Shown piece after piece: positions 62,184-64,000 of a DNA stretch of 64,000 nucleotides. The notes under the pieces were generated by a model. The model saw only the letters and a program-made list of their open reading frames with translations. It was not told where the DNA came from and did no database searches. Every line of letters starts with the position of its first letter. Position 1 is the stretch's first letter. Origin of the DNA: Egibacter rhizosphaerae (GTDB lineage: Bacteria > Actinomycetota > Nitriliruptoria > Euzebyales > Egibacteraceae); contig NZ_CP036402.1 of the NCBI RefSeq assembly GCF_004322855.1, forward strand, positions 1,798,001 through 1,862,000, in the 5' to 3' direction. Position numbers and translations under genes: made by a program.

Positions 62184-62212
62184 CTCGCGATGCGAGAGCC
62201 GACCTCGCGCCT
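62184..62212 (+). promoter_or_regulatory. Bipartite regulatory motif, copy E
   Basis: CTCGCGATGCGAGA, six bases, CTCGCGCCT: a perfect match to the consensus in both halves. It ends 42 bases before the position of the lost start codon of the MFS pseudogene. Confidence 0.75.
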
Positions 62213-62254
62213 TCTGGTGCAATCGCACCTGACGAACGAGAGGGCACCGGGCTA

Positions 62255-63708
62255 ATCTCATCGACGACGACCGACGTTCCGCCGGCGCGGGCGAGCTGGC
62301 GCCAGTGGCTGGGGCTGGCCGCGCTGCTGGCGCCGGTGTTCATGATGGCCACCGACATGACTGTGCTGTTCATGGCCCAGCCGGCGATCGCGGCCGATCT
62401 GACACCCAGCGGGGCGCAGGCGCTGTGGATCCTGCACGTGGGCGAGTTCCTGGCCGCCGGCTTCGTGATCACGATGGGCCGGCTCACCGACCGCATCGGT
62501 CGTCGCCGCCTGCTGACGATCGGCGTGGCGGTCTACGGGGTCGCATCCATGGGAGCGGCACTGTCACCCTCGGCCGAGCTGCTGATCGCCGCGCGGGCGC
62601 TACTGGGTGTCGCCGCGGCGACGATCATGCCGTCCTCATTTGTTCTTGGCCAACGTCCCGGCCGCGGTGAACCTGCTGGTGGCCGCCCCGTTGCTGTTGC
62701 CGGTCTACCGCGACACGTCGGCGGGGCGACTGGACCTGACCAGCATCGCCCTGTCGGTGACCGCGGTAATGACCACGATCTTCGGGCTCCAGGAGATGGC
62801 CGACCGCGGCGCGGTGCAGCCGGGCTACCTCGCGGCGGTCGTCTTCGGGCTGGCGGTGGCGACCGTGTTCGTGCGCCGCCAGCGACGTCTCGACGATCCG
62901 CTGCTGGACCTGCGGCTGTTCGCCACCCGGGCGGTGCGGGTGAGCCTCGTGTCGATGGTGCTCATGATGGTCCGCCTTCATGGGAACCGACATGCTCTTC
63001 GCTCAGGTCCTCCAGGTGGGCGCCGGTCTCTCCTCGGCCCAGGCCGGGCTGGTGCTGATGATCTCGGGCGCGGGTTCGATCGCCGGATCGATGCTTGCGC
63101 CAGTGCTGCTGCGGTGGATGCGCCCGGCCTTCGCCATCGCCTGGGGGCTGGCCGCGGCCCTCGTCGGGTTCGTGCTCGCCATCTGGGTCCTGCCCGCCAC
63201 CGCCGACGGTGGAAGCGTGGTCTGGCTCGTGCTCATCGCGGCGCTGGCCGGGCTGTCCGCGCTGGCGCTCGTGCCGTTGGGCCAGGTCGTCGTTACCAGC
63301 GCCCCGCTGGAGCGCACCGGCTCGGCCACGGCCCTGCAGGACCTCAGCGGCGGGCTGGGCGGCGCGCTGGGCATGGCGTTCATCGGCAGCGTCAGCATGC
63401 TCGTGTACCGCACGGGATTGGCCGGGTCCGCGCCCTCGGGCGTCGCGGCGGCCGATCTGCGTGCGGCCGAGGACAGCGCCGGGGCCGGCGTCGCCGTCGC
63501 CGACGGGCTGCACGCCCACGCCGGCGAGCAGCTGCTGGAGGCGGTGCGCTCCTCGGTGACCACCGGCACCCAGGGCGCGTACGTGGTCGCGCTCGCCGCC
63601 ATCATCGCCGTGACGCTGCTGGTCGTGACCCGGCTGCGTCACCTACGCCTGGGCACCGCGTCCAGCGACGACAGGGCCGACGCGACGGAGACCGGCGGTG
63701 TGCAGTGA
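62255..63708 (+). pseudogene. DHA2-type MFS exporter, decayed paralogue of the gene at 55712
   Basis: Pieces of one pump appear in three frames. Frame one gives SWRQWLGLAALLAPVFMMATDMTVLFMAQPAIAADL through IMPSS near 62640; then about 50 codons are missing and frame two continues FLANVPAAVNLLVAAPLLLPVYRD; near 62975 an extra base moves to frame three, which gives AFMGTDMLFAQVLQVGAGLSSAQAGLVLM to the stop at 63708. The codon where the paralogue has its ATG is ATC, although an SD-like GAGAGGG remains upstream. The gene cannot make a working pump. Confidence 0.85.
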
Positions 63709-63785
63709 GCCCCTCGCCGACCTGGACGCTGAATCGTCATCGCGGTGGCTGTCCCTCGTGATGCTGGTGGTCGCGTTCACGGCTC

Positions 63786-64000
63786 TCACGAGGCCCACGG
63801 CGCTGACGGGTCGCTCGGGTCGACTCGTGCGACCTCTGCCACCTCGTCGAAGGCTCGGTCGGTGCTCAGGATCTGGTCGACGCCCGCGTGCAGCGCGGTG
63901 GCGGCGTGCACGGCATCCCGCACGCCGAGTTGCCGGTAGCGCGAGAGCAGTCGTGTCGCCTCCCCGAGCACGTCCTCGTCGAACGCGTACAAATGGCAGA
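63786..64000 (-). CDS. PIN-domain (VapC-like) protein, C-terminal part running off the window
   Basis: The frame is open to the right edge. The visible end reads YRQLGVRDAVHAATALHAGVDQILSTDRAFDEVAEVARVDP, the C-terminal half of a PIN ribonuclease: the acidic residue in RDAVHAATA and the Asp in STDRAFDEV belong to the metal site. VapC toxins are paired with an antitoxin gene, which would lie upstream outside the window. The remaining sequence shows no defect. Confidence 0.8.
   Translation of the reverse strand, partial: CHLYAFDEDVLGEATRLLSRYRQLGVRDAVHAATALHAGVDQILSTDRAFDEVAEVARVDPSDPSAPWAS

Overview
The DNA is very GC-rich and its proteins look actinobacterial: Erm-like methyltransferase, DrrA/DrrB exporter, WYL regulators, three ECF sigma factors with C-terminal extensions, DUF2277, an F420/FMN LLM oxidoreductase, and mRNAs that appear leaderless. 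Two exported enzymes carry long Asp/Glu-rich stalks. This fits a deep-branching, salt- or alkali-tolerant actinobacterium such as the Nitriliruptoria/Egibacter/Euzebya group. The taxonomic placement is inference. I saw no rRNA, tRNA or CRISPR array.

Layout. 1-8.7 kb: the end of a Na/Pi cotransporter with a PhoU-like partner, a two-domain siroheme-decarboxylase-like protein, a PIG-L deacetylase, a PAS-PAS-GGDEF cyclase, a xylulokinase-like kinase, a cupredoxin lipoprotein and a membrane protein. 8.6-15.1 kb: gamma-glutamyltransferase, a WYL regulator divergent from a methyltransferase, a VOC protein, and an ABC exporter operon with an XRE regulator and a palindromic operator over its promoter. 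15.2-15.6 kb: a small HesB-like gene with an in-frame TGA followed by a SECIS-like hairpin, a candidate selenoprotein. 15.6-20.4 kb: an FMN reductase behind a perfect SD-sequestering hairpin, a fragment of a large ATPase regulator, an amidase-TetR operon with its operator, and an Erm-like gene overlapped by an upstream ORF. 20.5-29.4 kb: small enzymes, an ECF42 sigma/YCII pair, a second WYL regulator with epoxide hydrolase, and a SigX5-type sigma factor. 29.6-47.2 kb: DrrAB with a YcaQ-like glycosylase, a sugar dehydrogenase, a frameshifted serine hydrolase, a two-component system divergent from an ABC exporter, an LLM oxidoreductase, an AlkZ-like protein, YihY, ChrA and a YczE-like protein. 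47.3-64 kb: a chemoreceptor, then a region rich in broken genes (sugar-acid kinase, tautomerase, oxidoreductase remnants, an MFS pump) mixed with intact ones (dehalogenase/GntR, ECF41 sigma with its AhpD-like partner, FMN reductase, MFS pump, 1087-residue ATPase regulator). The window ends in a PIN toxin.

The main system-level signal is a repeated bipartite motif: CTCGCGATGCGAGA, exactly six variable bases, then CTCGCGCCT. It occurs five times. Four copies end 35 to 42 bases before the start (or former start) of two FMN reductases and two DHA2-type MFS pumps. The fifth precedes an oxidoreductase remnant. An AAA-ATPase regulator lies inside this cluster, and a truncated copy of its C-terminus lies beside the most distant motif. 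I infer a dispersed regulon (quinone/xenobiotic reduction plus efflux) that has been duplicated and is partly decaying.
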